From Agrobacterium sp. AGB01 (GTDB lineage: Bacteria > Pseudomonadota > Alphaproteobacteria > Rhizobiales > Rhizobiaceae), in contig NZ_JACVAB010000006.1 in NCBI RefSeq assembly GCF_014851585.1, positions 310,001 to 374,000 on the forward strand: DNA of 64,000 bases, in the 5' to 3' direction. The notes under the pieces were generated by a model. It was given only the letters and a program-made list of their open reading frames with translations. It did not search any database and had not been told where the DNA came from. A program made the translations under genes and the position numbers. Shown here piece by piece: positions 31,879 through 41,688 of this stretch (positions are counted from its first letter, which is position 1; each line of letters starts with the position of its first letter).

Positions 31879-34800
31879 CGCCGTCTCCCGCCTCTGCGGT
31901 AGACCACTCGGAAACCCGGGCCAGATGGTCGTATTCGCCGCCATAGGTCTGCTGCTGCTCGGGAATGAGGCGTGAGGCGAAACCACGTTCGCCGCGTTGC
32001 AGAAGTCCTACGAATTTTTCAAGCTGCTCAACCGATTCGATGGCAAGTTCCAGTGCCGACTTCGGCTGCTTTTTGGTAGAGCGGGTCGAGTGTTCGTTGT
32101 TGACCTGTTCGGAAAGGAAACGTTCGCCGGGTCTCAGGCGCACGTAAACGAGGTTTTCCGGCTCCTGATTGCCAACATTGCGAAACGCACCGCCTCGCAG
32201 TGCAGCGGCTTCCAGCGCCAATTGCGGGTCAAGCAGGGCGCGTGCCTGTTGTACGGAAGGCGACAGTCCGGTCTTGTAGTCGACGATGTCGGCCAAACCA
32301 TTTTTTTTCAGATCGATCCGGTCGGCGATGCCGGTTAGGCGAATACCGGCAAATGGCATTTCCATACCTGCGGGAACCTCGGTGAAAGTACGCCGGATGT
32401 CATGATGGCGTGCCTTTTCCCATTCGATGAAAGAGTTGGCGACGGCTGCAAACCGCTGCCGCCACACGACATCAATATGTGCAGGTAGATTTTCCGCATC
32501 AAAACATGCGTTTAGAATCTGGTGCATGGCCTCATATGAAGCCGGTGTGCCAGGAACATGTTCGGCAGCTGTATAGCGCTCGATAATGCGGTGGTACAAC
32601 GTTCCGCGATCAGCGGCGCCGGGATCTCGGTTAAACTCATCGACCGGATCAAGTCTCAGAATACGGCGTGCGTAAATGGAGTAGGGGTCACGTCGTAGTT
32701 TGCCCACTTCACTGAAAGAATAGCTTTTCGGTTGCAGTTCGGCCGGCGCAATCGGTGAAGGGCGTCTGGCCGGATCTTGCGACAGTCCGCTATCCAGCAT
32801 GGCTGCCCATTGCCGGTAGGGTTCGCCACGCTTTTTCAGTTGTTTTGCGAAATTAGGCCCACCCAGCGCCAGCAGGCGCTGCAGCCAGCGGGAAGCCACA
32901 GATGGTGCCGAGCCTTGCCGCAGCGAGCGGGTATAGAATATGTCGCGTGTTCCATTGGCCATGTCGAAATCATGCGCTAACTGACCAATACGGCGCTCCG
33001 GTGGTTCCAGCCCAATGGCGGTTTTCATACTGCGTGACAGGAAGGGATTGTTGGTGGTCTGGCCTGGCCAGACACCCTCATTCAGGCCGCCAAGGATCAT
33101 TGTATCCATGGTCTGCAAACGGGCTTCCAGTGCACCGAAAATAAACACGCGAGGATGGCTCATGGCGCGCGGCTTGGTCGATTCTCCCGCCACCAGCGCC
33201 ATGACAATATCAATCCATTGCGGACCGTCAGCATCCAGAATGTCGCCGCTTTCCATCAACTCGCCCAACAGGTTAGCAAGTTTGTCACCGGCCTCGCCAG
33301 ACCACAGGGCCGCCAAATCTCCGTTATCATCAACGCAGATCGCTTCCAGCACGCGGCCCGTTCTTTCCGCCCATTGTGACAGGGGCAGACGATCCGTCCG
33401 CGGCCTGCCATTTTTGCCTTCGGACAGGAAGGTAGAGGTCAGCGGTTCTATGGCTGGCAGGATTTTTTCTGCCAGCAGCGCTGCTTCTGTCGTAATCTCC
33501 TCCGGCAAGGCGCTGCGCCATTTCGGCGGATGGCGGTCTGTGCTGTGCTGCAGAAGCTGATCGGCAAGCAGGCCGCTGATTGTGGCAATGTCGACTTCCT
33601 CGGTACCGCCACGCAAAGCCAGAAGCTCCAGGCCGGTCATGCCCCGATCGTGTTCTTCAACCGTCGCACCGAACCGTGCAAGTGGATGTTTGAGAAGCGA
33701 GACTATCGCGACAGGATCACCCGGCCGCAAAATGGCCTCCAGTGCCAACTGCAGGATGGTTGATTGTGGTGTCGCTGTCAGTGGGGTACCGGCGGAATCG
33801 TCCGCTTCAATGCCAAATCGCGCAAGTTCGGTTGCCACCCTACGGGCAAGTGCGCGGTCGGGGGTAATGAGTGCTGCCTGAGACTGACCGCCTTGGCGAC
33901 CGGGTTTTTCCAGCGCGAGACGTAACGCGATCGCAATTGCCGTGGCTTCTTCGCGTTCATTTGCCGTTTCAATAAGACAGGCGTTTTCAAACGCCTCTTC
34001 GAAAATTGAGTGAGGATTTTCATCCCGCCAACGACCCCAGTCGTCGGTGACCTGCGCAGGTGCCATGGCGGCAGAAAACACGGCAGCCCGTTTCTGAAGT
34101 GCTGGCGTTGGCGTTGAAAGGGCTTCCACGTCACGACGCAGCACGCCAAGCTTTTGCAACAGAACAAACAATCCATATTGTGGATGTGTACGGCTGGAAG
34201 GATCGTCCGGTTCGGTGGCAATCGCCTGCCAGTTCTCTTCGGGCATGGTGGTGTCAAGACCCGGAAGTACGACAACACCTTGCGGCAGTCGGGACACGGA
34301 CACGATCAGATCAGCCGCTGCCGGAATAGAGCCTGTGGAACCGGCAACAATAACCGGGCCGCTATCGGTAAGTTTTGAAAGGCGGTGTGCTTCGGCACGC
34401 AGAACTGAATTCATGTGCCGTCCAGACGAAGAACGGTTTAGCTCGTTCAGCCGGGCTGGCCAGAACTGACTGGCAATTCTGAGAAAGTCGGCTGTCAGCT
34501 GCCACCACTGCGCATGTTCGCTGGTGTCCAGTTCGCCCAGCCGTTCCCAATCCAGTTCCTCGGTGTCCATGGCATCAATCACCTCGGCCAGTGACCGGGC
34601 AAGCCAAATGGCATCGGCAGGGCTGGCGGGTGCGACAAGTGGCGAATCGGAATGCACGGCGCGGATAGCATCAGGCAGGCTGTTTCGCCAGGCTAGGATC
34701 AAACGAGCCAGTTCCAGAAGTCTTGCCGTGCCTGAAATTGGTGGAGCAAGATCAAGAAGCGCAGGTGTTTCGGCATCAAAAAAGCCGCTATCGTCATCCG

Positions 34801-35056
34801 TTTCACCCAGTGGGCGAATAACCGGAAGAATGGCTGATTTACCGCCGAGAAGATCCACAAATTCGGAGCGCAGGTTACGGGCCGAACGGCGGGTTGGCAC
34901 GTAAATCGTCACCCGTGCCAGCGACAGGGGATCGGTTGGATCGTAACGGTAATCCGGCGTCAGTTGGCCATTGCACAGGGTTTCCGCAAGCGTCTTCAGA
35001 AACGGGCTACCAGCGGCGATGGTAACGATGCGCTGATGGTGAGCGGAACCGCTCAT
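31868..35056 (-). CDS. addB: double-strand break repair protein AddB
   Basis: AddB is the second subunit of the AddAB helicase-nuclease. The 1062-residue protein has an inactivated helicase fold: no Walker A is visible near the N-terminus (TIAAGSPFLKTLAE), as expected in the alphaproteobacterial form. It has a C-terminal RecB-type nuclease domain with GIADRIDLKKNG followed by ADIVDYKTGLSPS. The four-Cys iron-sulfur cluster of Bacillus AddB is not evident. It overlaps the upstream nucleotidyltransferase by 4 bp and addA by 11 bp, so all three are probably co-translated. Confidence 0.92.
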   Translation of the reverse strand: MSGSAHHQRIVTIAAGSPFLKTLAETLCNGQLTPDYRYDPTDPLSLARVTIYVPTRRSARNLRSEFVDLLGGKSAILPVIRPLGETDDDSGFFDAETPALLDLAPPISGTARLLELARLILAWRNSLPDAIRAVHSDSPLVAPASPADAIWLARSLAEVIDAMDTEELDWERLGELDTSEHAQWWQLTADFLRIASQFWPARLNELNRSSSGRHMNSVLRAEAHRLSKLTDSGPVIVAGSTGSIPAAADLIVSVSRLPQGVVVLPGLDTTMPEENWQAIATEPDDPSSRTHPQYGLFVLLQKLGVLRRDVEALSTPTPALQKRAAVFSAAMAPAQVTDDWGRWRDENPHSIFEEAFENACLIETANEREEATAIAIALRLALEKPGRQGGQSQAALITPDRALARRVATELARFGIEADDSAGTPLTATPQSTILQLALEAILRPGDPVAIVSLLKHPLARFGATVEEHDRGMTGLELLALRGGTEEVDIATISGLLADQLLQHSTDRHPPKWRSALPEEITTEAALLAEKILPAIEPLTSTFLSEGKNGRPRTDRLPLSQWAERTGRVLEAICVDDNGDLAALWSGEAGDKLANLLGELMESGDILDADGPQWIDIVMALVAGESTKPRAMSHPRVFIFGALEARLQTMDTMILGGLNEGVWPGQTTNNPFLSRSMKTAIGLEPPERRIGQLAHDFDMANGTRDIFYTRSLRQGSAPSVASRWLQRLLALGGPNFAKQLKKRGEPYRQWAAMLDSGLSQDPARRPSPIAPAELQPKSYSFSEVGKLRRDPYSIYARRILRLDPVDEFNRDPGAADRGTLYHRIIERYTAAEHVPGTPASYEAMHQILNACFDAENLPAHIDVVWRQRFAAVANSFIEWEKARHHDIRRTFTEVPAGMEMPFAGIRLTGIADRIDLKKNGLADIVDYKTGLSPSVQQARALLDPQLALEAAALRGGAFRNVGNQEPENLVYVRLRPGERFLSEQVNNEHSTRSTKKQPKSALELAIESVEQLEKFVGLLQRGERGFASRLIPEQQQTYGGEYDHLARVSEWSTAEAGDGDGE

Positions 35057-35790
35057 GCCGCAACCTCGCGGTTAAAACGGCGGATCGTCGTTTCTGCAGC
35101 TTCAATAGCATCTGGCGTACCAACCGTTATCCATTCACCGTCCAGCATGGTGCCAAACAGGCGGCCTGCTGCGATCGCCCGGTCGAAATAGATATTCAGA
35201 TTAAAGGGTTCGTCAGGCGCATCGGCAAGCAACCGCGAATCCATGGCGATGGCGCCCGCGTAGACGACAGGATTGTCATCTCCATCACGGTAACGTGCCA
35301 GTCGACCGTCGTCGTTGAGGTTAAAGTCCTTTTTGCCATTGTGGCCCGTTGTATGCTCCAGCGTGACGCAAAGCATGGCCATATCCATCCGACTGCTGTC
35401 AAAGAATCCGGCTAATTTTTCGAGCGCCGTCTGTTCGAGGTCAGGGCGTTCGAGCCAGAATAGATCGGCGTTCATCACCATGACCGGGCCAGCTGGCAAC
35501 AATTTCAATCCTTTGGCCAATCCACCACCCGAATCCATCAACCTGTCGCGTTCATCCGAAATCAGGATATTTGCACGATCATAGTGTGCCAGATGCTGTT
35601 CCATTTGCCCGGCATGGTGATGCACATTGATGGCAATGGTATCGATGCCAGCCTGTGTCAGGGCGTCCAGGGCATAATCGATCATCGGTTTACCACCGAT
35701 CGCCACCAGTGGTTTGGGGGTGGTGTCAGTGATAGGACGCAACCGGGTGCCAAGACCTGCTGCCAGAACCATTGCATTGCGAATTGTCAT
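35053..35790 (-). CDS. murU: nucleotidyltransferase, probable MurNAc-1-phosphate uridylyltransferase (MurU-like)
   Basis: The 245-residue protein has the sugar-nucleotidyltransferase signature LAAGLGTRLRP near residues 9-19 and the KP motif TPKPLVAIGGKPMIDYALD. In Pseudomonas, MurU makes UDP-MurNAc from MurNAc-1-phosphate made by the kinase AmgK, bypassing de novo synthesis. An AmgK-like kinase is fused to TsaE in the adjacent upstream gene, supporting MurU over mannose-1-phosphate guanylyltransferase, which has a similar sequence. The assignment of the sugar is therefore an inference from context. It overlaps addB by 4 bp. Confidence 0.75.
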   Translation of the reverse strand: MTIRNAMVLAAGLGTRLRPITDTTPKPLVAIGGKPMIDYALDALTQAGIDTIAINVHHHAGQMEQHLAHYDRANILISDERDRLMDSGGGLAKGLKLLPAGPVMVMNADLFWLERPDLEQTALEKLAGFFDSSRMDMAMLCVTLEHTTGHNGKKDFNLNDDGRLARYRDGDDNPVVYAGAIAMDSRLLADAPDEPFNLNIYFDRAIAAGRLFGTMLDGEWITVGTPDAIEAAETTIRRFNREVAA

Positions 35791-35870
35791 GTTGCCTGTT
35801 CGGTTTGAGACGTCATTTGTTCAAGCATGAGATGATCCGCAGACCACTCCACCGTTTTCGGTAGGATGCT

Positions 35871-37388
35871 TTAGAGAATGCCGATATCAGCCTTGATTAA
35901 CCAGTCCCGCAAGGGGGAAAGCCGATCATTTTTTAATACGGCTTTAAGATACTCCATCGTGCGCGGCATGTGGCGCATATATCCCGGTTTGCCATCCCGT
36001 TGCATCAAACGTACCCATATACCGGCGAGCTTACAATTACGCTGTGTCGCCATAATAGCAAAGGTGTCGTGGAACTTCGTTTCATCAAACGTCGCGTCCT
36101 GCTGACGGCGCAACACAAGGTAACGTTCGAGAAGCGCGTCTGACAGATCAGGACGTATGGTCACACGTGCATCTTGCACTAACGACGCTACGTCATAGGC
36201 GGTTGGCCCGATCATCGCGTCCTGAAAATCAATGATACCGACCTTGCCCGCACCGGTTCTGTCATTACGCCAGATAATGTTTGGAGAATGAAAATCGCGT
36301 AGCAGCAAGTTTGTCTCGCTGTCGGCAAGCTGGTCGATCAGATCGTCCCAGATTGCAAAATATTCGTCACGCTCATCCTGGGATGCGGCAGACCCACGTT
36401 TCCACGGCAGATACCAGTCGATCAAAAGCGACACTTCCACTTTCATGGCGGCGCGATCGAATCCGGGTATTGAATAGGTTTCGCTGTCATCAACCGGCAA
36501 AATGTCGGGTGTTTTCAACGCATGTAGGCGGGCAAGACAGGTTACGCTTTCCAGATAACGTTCCGCTATCGGGTTGCCCGCTTCATCGAGAACCCCTTCG
36601 CGACCGAGATCTTCCAGTAGCAGCAGCCCCTTGCCGATATCGGCAGCGTAAATGGCCGGTGCCGACAATCCATTGCCGGAGAGATAATTGCCTATAGCGA
36701 TAAACGCCGGTGGCGTTTGTGCAATATGGGCAATTTCCGCATAAGTCTTGCCGTCCTGGATAACAGCGCCTTTGGGCGGTGTCGGCCAGTCCATCAGGAT
36801 GAGGTTAGGTCCGTCCTGCGGCAGAATGGTTTCATAGGCACGAGTTGATGCGTCACCTGTCAGAAAACGGCGTTTCGCCGTTCCATAACCAGCTTTTCCG
36901 AGAAATTCCGCGATATCGAAAACGCGTTGCAGACGGTCGAGAATGCGGGTTGGGCCTTCCAGTTGCGCAGTACGCCCGGTGCCGGAATGCTCCAGCTGCA
37001 ACGTAAGCAGGCTGTCGCGCGGTAAATCCTGTGCTGCAATATCCGGCCACTCTATAAGGCAAATGCCGTCTTTCAGCATTTCATCCAGCCCGAGTTCATC
37101 CAGTTCACTGACGTCCGACAGGCGGTAAAGGTCGAGATGGTGGACAGGTATGCGCAGATTGTAGCTTTGTACGATGGTGAAGGTCGGGCTTGGAACTTCA
37201 AGCTCGTCGTCGTCAGCCATGGCGCGGATGAATGCCCGCGCCAACGTCGACTTACCGGCTCCGAGATCTCCGACCAGAGCAATACAATCGCCGGGTTTCA
37301 AGGTCAGGGCAAGTTGCTCGCCCAGCCGCATCGTGTCCGCTTCTCCTGCCAGTTGGATATGCATGGTCGCGGACACGGGTTTGCTCAC
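35871..37388 (-). CDS. tsaE: fusion of TsaE (t6A tRNA synthesis ATPase) and AmgK-like sugar kinase
   Basis: Residues 1 to about 150 are TsaE: P-loop GDLGAGKST (39-47), PSPTFTIVQSY, HHLDLYRL and CLIEWPD. TsaE supports threonylcarbamoyl-adenosine formation on tRNA. From about 165 a choline/aminoglycoside-kinase-like domain follows: the Gly-rich RRFLTGDASTRAY, catalytic RDFHSPN (363-369, D364) and metal-binding IDFQDAM (D386). In Pseudomonas, AmgK is an anomeric kinase of MurNAc and GlcNAc. Both domains look intact; 505 residues is about the sum of the two families. It overlaps divL upstream by 4 bp; the murU-like gene follows after 80 bp. Confidence 0.88.
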   Translation of the reverse strand: MSKPVSATMHIQLAGEADTMRLGEQLALTLKPGDCIALVGDLGAGKSTLARAFIRAMADDDELEVPSPTFTIVQSYNLRIPVHHLDLYRLSDVSELDELGLDEMLKDGICLIEWPDIAAQDLPRDSLLTLQLEHSGTGRTAQLEGPTRILDRLQRVFDIAEFLGKAGYGTAKRRFLTGDASTRAYETILPQDGPNLILMDWPTPPKGAVIQDGKTYAEIAHIAQTPPAFIAIGNYLSGNGLSAPAIYAADIGKGLLLLEDLGREGVLDEAGNPIAERYLESVTCLARLHALKTPDILPVDDSETYSIPGFDRAAMKVEVSLLIDWYLPWKRGSAASQDERDEYFAIWDDLIDQLADSETNLLLRDFHSPNIIWRNDRTGAGKVGIIDFQDAMIGPTAYDVASLVQDARVTIRPDLSDALLERYLVLRRQQDATFDETKFHDTFAIMATQRNCKLAGIWVRLMQRDGKPGYMRHMPRTMEYLKAVLKNDRLSPLRDWLIKADIGIL

Positions 37389-39997
37389 TCTGCAGCGATA
37401 GAGTGCGGGTTGATGTAAGACGGGATACGGCAGGTCACGACCGTGCCTTCGCCCGGCTTGCTGTCGATATGCACTTCACCCTTATGCAGGCTGACAAAGC
37501 TTTCAACGATCGAGAGACCTAGACCGGCACCACTGCGGCGACCGCCATTGCCACGGCTTGAGAAACGATCAAACACGGTCTTCAGAACGTCTTCTGGAAT
37601 GCCAGGCCCCTTGTCGGAAACCGAAAAGACAAAATCGCTGCCATTGCGGTTGCAGCTCAGCAGGATTGTCGAACCTTCCGGGGCAAAGTTGGCTGCATTG
37701 GTCAGAAGCTTGATCAGGATCTGCTTCAGCCGCTGATGATCGGCAACCAATGTACCAAGCTTCACCGGTGCAGCAATTTCCAGCTCGACATTGCTTTCAT
37801 GCAGCTTGTCGGTGATCTGTTCAGCCACATCGTCCAGCAAAGAATTAAGATCATTTTCGCTGTATTGCAGCTGCATGATACCGGCGTCCACGGTCGCGAG
37901 ATCGAGAATGTCGTTCACGATGGTCAACAGCACGGAGGACGATGTCGATATATGATCGATATATTCACCCTGCCGATCATTCAGCGTGCCGATGCCCGGC
38001 GTCTTGAGAAGATCGGTAAAGCCAATAATATTGGTCAGCGGCGAACGAAGTTCGTAGGAGACGTGCTGGACGAAATCGTTCTTGAGTTCATCAGCTTTCA
38101 ACAGCGCGTCGTTCTTTTCTTTCAAAGCCCGCTCTGCTCTGACGCTGTCAGTCATGTTGACGAAGGTCAACATGGTCTGTGCGTCTGGCAATGGAATGAT
38201 TGCGTAATCGAGCACCAGCCCGGAAAGCAGTTCCAGCGTACCCTGTTTGGAGCGTCGTTCATCATCAAAGCTGGTGATGAACTGGCTGAATTCCCGCCAT
38301 CCATCCGGCTTTTCATAGGATGCAGAGCAAGCCTTTTCGATGGCCTTGATGTGAGTGCCCGGTTCTGCCTGCTCGGCAGTAACGCCCCATAGCGCACGGA
38401 ATGCCGGGTTGCATAAACGGATACGTCCATCCGCACCAAACACCGCAACACCTTCGGCCAGATGGTCGATGGTTTCACCCTGTACCTTGACCAACGTATT
38501 GTAACGGGTCTGCAGGTCTACCTGTTCAGTAAGGTTTTCAAACACCCAAGTCGCGCCGCCCTGCGGATGCGCCGTCGCGATAACGCGTAACGTCTGGCCG
38601 TTTGGCAGGTGCCAGAGATCAGTCTGTGTATCCAGCGAACGATAAACCGAGAGGGCAGATTCTTTCCAGCTCTTCCAGTTCAGTTCTTCCGGCAGCTTGC
38701 CTGCTAGTCGCAAACGGTCAAACAGTTCGGAATTGTCAGGATGGCCTTCAAGGAAAACGATATCCAGTTCCCAGAGACGCGCAAATGCCTGATTGTAGAA
38801 CTGAAGTCGTTGCTGGCCGTCGAAAATCGCCACCGGCGTTGCCAGATGATCGAGCGTTTCGGCATGGCTTTTCAGCGTACGTTTCAGCTCTTCACGAATA
38901 GCTTCAGCCTGCGATGTATCAATCGCGATACCGGCAGATCCGCCGGGTGTCTTGACATCGACCACGTCAAAGAAGGTGCGGTTGCCGTTAACGACGGTGG
39001 AAATGCGGTCGGAGAACGGCGATTCTGGCGTGGTGACGGCGCGGATCTTCTGGCGTGTCACGGTGGTCAGAAGTTCACGTTGTTCCTTGACGGCATCGGC
39101 GGCATTGCTGGAATCGACTGACTTGCCATAGGCGTGGTTAACCCAAAGCAATTGACCCTCGCTGTTGCGACGCCAGACAGGCTGTTCCAGCGCGTCGAGC
39201 AGTTCTTCAAAAGCATTGATGGAAGACAGCAGTCTTTCGCGCTCGATCCGCAGTTCCGCCAGTTCGGCGCGCAGATTGCTGAGTGCTATGAAACGGGCAA
39301 ATGCCTTGCCACCGGAAACGCGACCCTGAACCTCGATAACTTCATCGCGGTGGGTCTCAATGGTCAGGTCAAAACTCTGCGCATGGCTGCGCAGCTTTTC
39401 GATTGCCTTTTCAAGCTGGCTGGCCGAGCCGGATTTCAACCAGCGGCCAAACGCCAAAAAATCGGCATCATTTTGCGGAGCGCCGGTCTCAATAGGAAGT
39501 TGCCCGATAAAATCAGGGCGCTTGCCGGTATTTTCCCAAACCACAATCCGGCGACTTTTGTCTGAAATCAGTGCCTGATAGGTATCAATCTTCTGGTTGG
39601 CATCGGCAAGTGCTGTGCGGTAATCGCGGCTTTCCGCCTCGATGTTGCCGCGCTGACGCACCAGCCACACAACCGACAGCAGACTTGCTGCCAAAACGCC
39701 AATCACCAGCGAGAAGCCGATGGTCTCGCTGGAGGAGAACAGCCGCTCTCCGCTGCTAATTATGTTTGCTTCCTGTGCCTGCGCAACACCTGCCAGCGTT
39801 GTGCTGGATAGGAATGCAACAAAGCGACCACCGAAAACAGAAACCCGGTTACGAGCAGTGCGATAGAACCGCACATGCACGCCGGATTTTGGTGGGGGGC
39901 TTATTTCGCCCACGTTTTTTTGTACCCGCTGAAGCGAGTTTTTTATCTCTACCGACATTTCCGGTCTGTCTCCGTCCGTTGTGCCGCTCATCGACAA
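37385..39997 (-). CDS. divL: DivL-type tyrosine pseudokinase (PAS-containing histidine kinase homologue)
   Basis: The 870-residue protein has an N-terminal membrane part (segments near 60 and 95-110), several PAS domains (about 260-625), then DHp and ATPase domains. At the H-box the usual SHELR reads SYELR: HVSYELRSPLTNI, with Y648 (codon at 38054-38056) where the phospho-acceptor His is expected. This Tyr is the hallmark of DivL, which in Caulobacter controls CckA and through it CtrA. The ATPase boxes remain (LLTNAANFAPEG, DKGPGIP, GAGLGLSIV). It is followed by the TsaE-AmgK gene with a 4-bp overlap and lies downstream of ahcY's terminator. Confidence 0.85.
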   Translation of the reverse strand: MSMSGTTDGDRPEMSVEIKNSLQRVQKNVGEISPPPKSGVHVRFYRTARNRVSVFGGRFVAFLSSTTLAGVAQAQEANIISSGERLFSSSETIGFSLVIGVLAASLLSVVWLVRQRGNIEAESRDYRTALADANQKIDTYQALISDKSRRIVVWENTGKRPDFIGQLPIETGAPQNDADFLAFGRWLKSGSASQLEKAIEKLRSHAQSFDLTIETHRDEVIEVQGRVSGGKAFARFIALSNLRAELAELRIERERLLSSINAFEELLDALEQPVWRRNSEGQLLWVNHAYGKSVDSSNAADAVKEQRELLTTVTRQKIRAVTTPESPFSDRISTVVNGNRTFFDVVDVKTPGGSAGIAIDTSQAEAIREELKRTLKSHAETLDHLATPVAIFDGQQRLQFYNQAFARLWELDIVFLEGHPDNSELFDRLRLAGKLPEELNWKSWKESALSVYRSLDTQTDLWHLPNGQTLRVIATAHPQGGATWVFENLTEQVDLQTRYNTLVKVQGETIDHLAEGVAVFGADGRIRLCNPAFRALWGVTAEQAEPGTHIKAIEKACSASYEKPDGWREFSQFITSFDDERRSKQGTLELLSGLVLDYAIIPLPDAQTMLTFVNMTDSVRAERALKEKNDALLKADELKNDFVQHVSYELRSPLTNIIGFTDLLKTPGIGTLNDRQGEYIDHISTSSSVLLTIVNDILDLATVDAGIMQLQYSENDLNSLLDDVAEQITDKLHESNVELEIAAPVKLGTLVADHQRLKQILIKLLTNAANFAPEGSTILLSCNRNGSDFVFSVSDKGPGIPEDVLKTVFDRFSSRGNGGRRSGAGLGLSIVESFVSLHKGEVHIDSKPGEGTVVTCRIPSYINPHSIAAE

Positions 39998-40090
39998 GAC
40001 ATCCCATTTCCGCGTGACGTCCGATCGGAAGCCTCACGAATCAAGAGCTTAAACAATACTGCCTTAGGGAATCTGCGGGAAGGGACTGGG

Positions 40091-40127
40091 CCAAAAAAGA
40101 AATGGCCCGCTTTGTCAAGCAGGCCAT
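40091..40127 (-). terminator. Rho-independent terminator of ahcY
   Basis: On the minus strand ATGGCCTGCTT, loop GACA, AAGCGGGCCAT form an 11-bp stem (one G-T pair), followed by TTTCTTTTTTGG. It lies 30 bp beyond the ahcY stop. Confidence 0.87.
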
Positions 40128-40157
40128 CACTATATATTGTGGATAATTTTGATATGG

Positions 40158-41561
40158 TTAATATCTGTAGTGCTCAGCCTTGAATGGGCCCACTTTTGAT
40201 ACACCGATATAGTCGGCCTGAACGTCAGAAAGTTCTGTAAGCTTCACGCCAAGCTTCTCGAGGTGAAGGCGGGCAACCTTTTCATCGAGGTGCTTCGGCA
40301 GCACATAGACGTCGTTTTTGTATTCGCCTGGCTTGGTGTACAGCTCGATCTGGCCCAACACCTGGTTGGTGAAGGACGCCGACATCACGAAGGATGGGTG
40401 ACCTGTGGCATTACCCAGGTTCAGCAGACGACCTTCCGACAGAAGGATCATGCGGTTGCCCTTGGCAAACTCGATCATGTCGACCTGTGGCTTGATGTTG
40501 GTCCACTTCAGGTTCTTCAGTGCAGCAACCTGGATTTCGTTGTCGAAGTGGCCGATGTTGCCAACAATTGCCATATCCTTCATCTCGCGCATATGCTCGA
40601 TGCGGATAACGTCCTTGTTGCCAGTTGTGGTGATGAAGATGTCAGCCGAAGAAACAACGTCTTCTAGACGGACAACTTCAAAACCGTCCATAGCGGCCTG
40701 CAAAGCGCAGATAGGGTCGATTTCGGTAACCTTGACGCGGGCGCCAGCGCCCTGAAGCGAAGCAGCCGAACCCTTGCCAACGTCGCCGTAACCGCAAACG
40801 ACAGCAACCTTACCAGCCATCATTACGTCGGTAGCGCGGCGAATACCATCAACCAGCGATTCCTTGCAGCCGTACTTATTGTCGAACTTCGACTTGGTAA
40901 CGCTGTCGTTGACGTTGATCGCCGGGAAGGGGAGAAGACCCTTTTTAGCCAGGTCGTACAGGCGGTGAACACCTGTGGTGGTCTCTTCGGTCACGCCCTT
41001 GATTGCGTCGCGCTGCTTGGTGAACCAGCCTGGCGATGCCTTGAGGCGCTTCTTGATCTGTGCAACCAGAATTTCTTCTTCTTCAGAGCCCGGGTTGGAC
41101 AGAACGTCTTCTCCAGCTTCTGCGCGTGCTCCGAGCAGGATGTACATGGTGGCATCGCCGCCATCGTCCAGGATCATGTTGGATGGCTCGCCATCGGTCC
41201 ACTGGAAGATTTTGTCGGTGTATTCCCAGTATTCTGTCAGGCTTTCGCCCTTGATCGCAAAAACCGGAATGCCAGCAGCGGCAATAGCTGCGGCCGCATG
41301 GTCTTGCGTGGAGAAAATGTTGCAGGATGCCCAACGAACATCAGCGCCGAGTTCCTTCAACGTCTCGATCAGAACAGCAGTCTGGATCGTCATGTGCAGC
41401 GAACCGGAAATGCGTGCGCCCTTGAGCGGCTTGGAAGCACCGAATTCGCTGCGGCAGGCCATCAGACCCGGCATTTCGGTTTCGGCGATATCGAGTTCCT
41501 TGCGGCCAAATGCGGCAAGATTGATATCAGCTACGATATAATCTTTGGTTTCAGTGCTCAT
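40158..41561 (-). CDS. ahcY: S-adenosylhomocysteinase AhcY
   Basis: AhcY reversibly splits S-adenosylhomocysteine to adenosine and homocysteine, keeping the methyl cycle running. The NAD-binding motif [13 protein letters not shown] and the signature [14 protein letters not shown] are clear, and the C-terminus KAEHYRY is the conserved end. The ATG at 41561 has GGAG upstream and gives 467 residues, the long bacterial form; the open frame to 41651 crosses a structured leader and is not used. It is 127 bp after ptsH in the same direction. The leader (41582-41626) may regulate it. Confidence 0.97.
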   Translation of the reverse strand: MSTETKDYIVADINLAAFGRKELDIAETEMPGLMACRSEFGASKPLKGARISGSLHMTIQTAVLIETLKELGADVRWASCNIFSTQDHAAAAIAAAGIPVFAIKGESLTEYWEYTDKIFQWTDGEPSNMILDDGGDATMYILLGARAEAGEDVLSNPGSEEEEILVAQIKKRLKASPGWFTKQRDAIKGVTEETTTGVHRLYDLAKKGLLPFPAINVNDSVTKSKFDNKYGCKESLVDGIRRATDVMMAGKVAVVCGYGDVGKGSAASLQGAGARVKVTEIDPICALQAAMDGFEVVRLEDVVSSADIFITTTGNKDVIRIEHMREMKDMAIVGNIGHFDNEIQVAALKNLKWTNIKPQVDMIEFAKGNRMILLSEGRLLNLGNATGHPSFVMSASFTNQVLGQIELYTKPGEYKNDVYVLPKHLDEKVARLHLEKLGVKLTELSDVQADYIGVSKVGPFKAEHYRY

Positions 41562-41581
41562 GCGTTTCTCCAGATCAGTGA

Positions 41582-41626
41582 GGTGCGATCCCGCACCCCT
41601 TGGTGGCAACTGTTGGCCAAGGGGTG
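41582..41626 (-). promoter_or_regulatory. structured leader with two overlapping hairpins upstream of ahcY
   Basis: Hairpin 1 (farther from the start): CACCCCTTGG and CCAAGGGGTG pair perfectly (10 bp; 41594-41603 with 41617-41626), with an inner CAAC/GTTG stem in the loop. Hairpin 2: GGTGCG-GGAT-CGCACC (41582-41597). They share the four bases at 41594-41597, so full formation of one opens the other. The ahcY ribosome binding site follows about 10 nt later. It does not match the known SAH riboswitch consensus that I can recall; a terminator is unlikely because there is no T-run. Confidence 0.55.
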
Positions 41627-41688
41627 TATCAGGCTTAAACCAATCTGGCAATAATGATATAAAGAAGTCTTTATGTCTTTATATGACT

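Noticed and set aside
35053-35790. Mannose-1-phosphate guanylyltransferase for the nucleotidyltransferase
   Set aside because: Sequence alone allows it, but the neighbouring AmgK-like kinase and short length favour a MurU role; kept as an alternative.
38057-38065. His before the H-box of the 37385-39997 kinase as phospho-acceptor
   Set aside because: Aligned with SHELRTPL, the acceptor position is the Tyr in SYELR; the His is three residues earlier.
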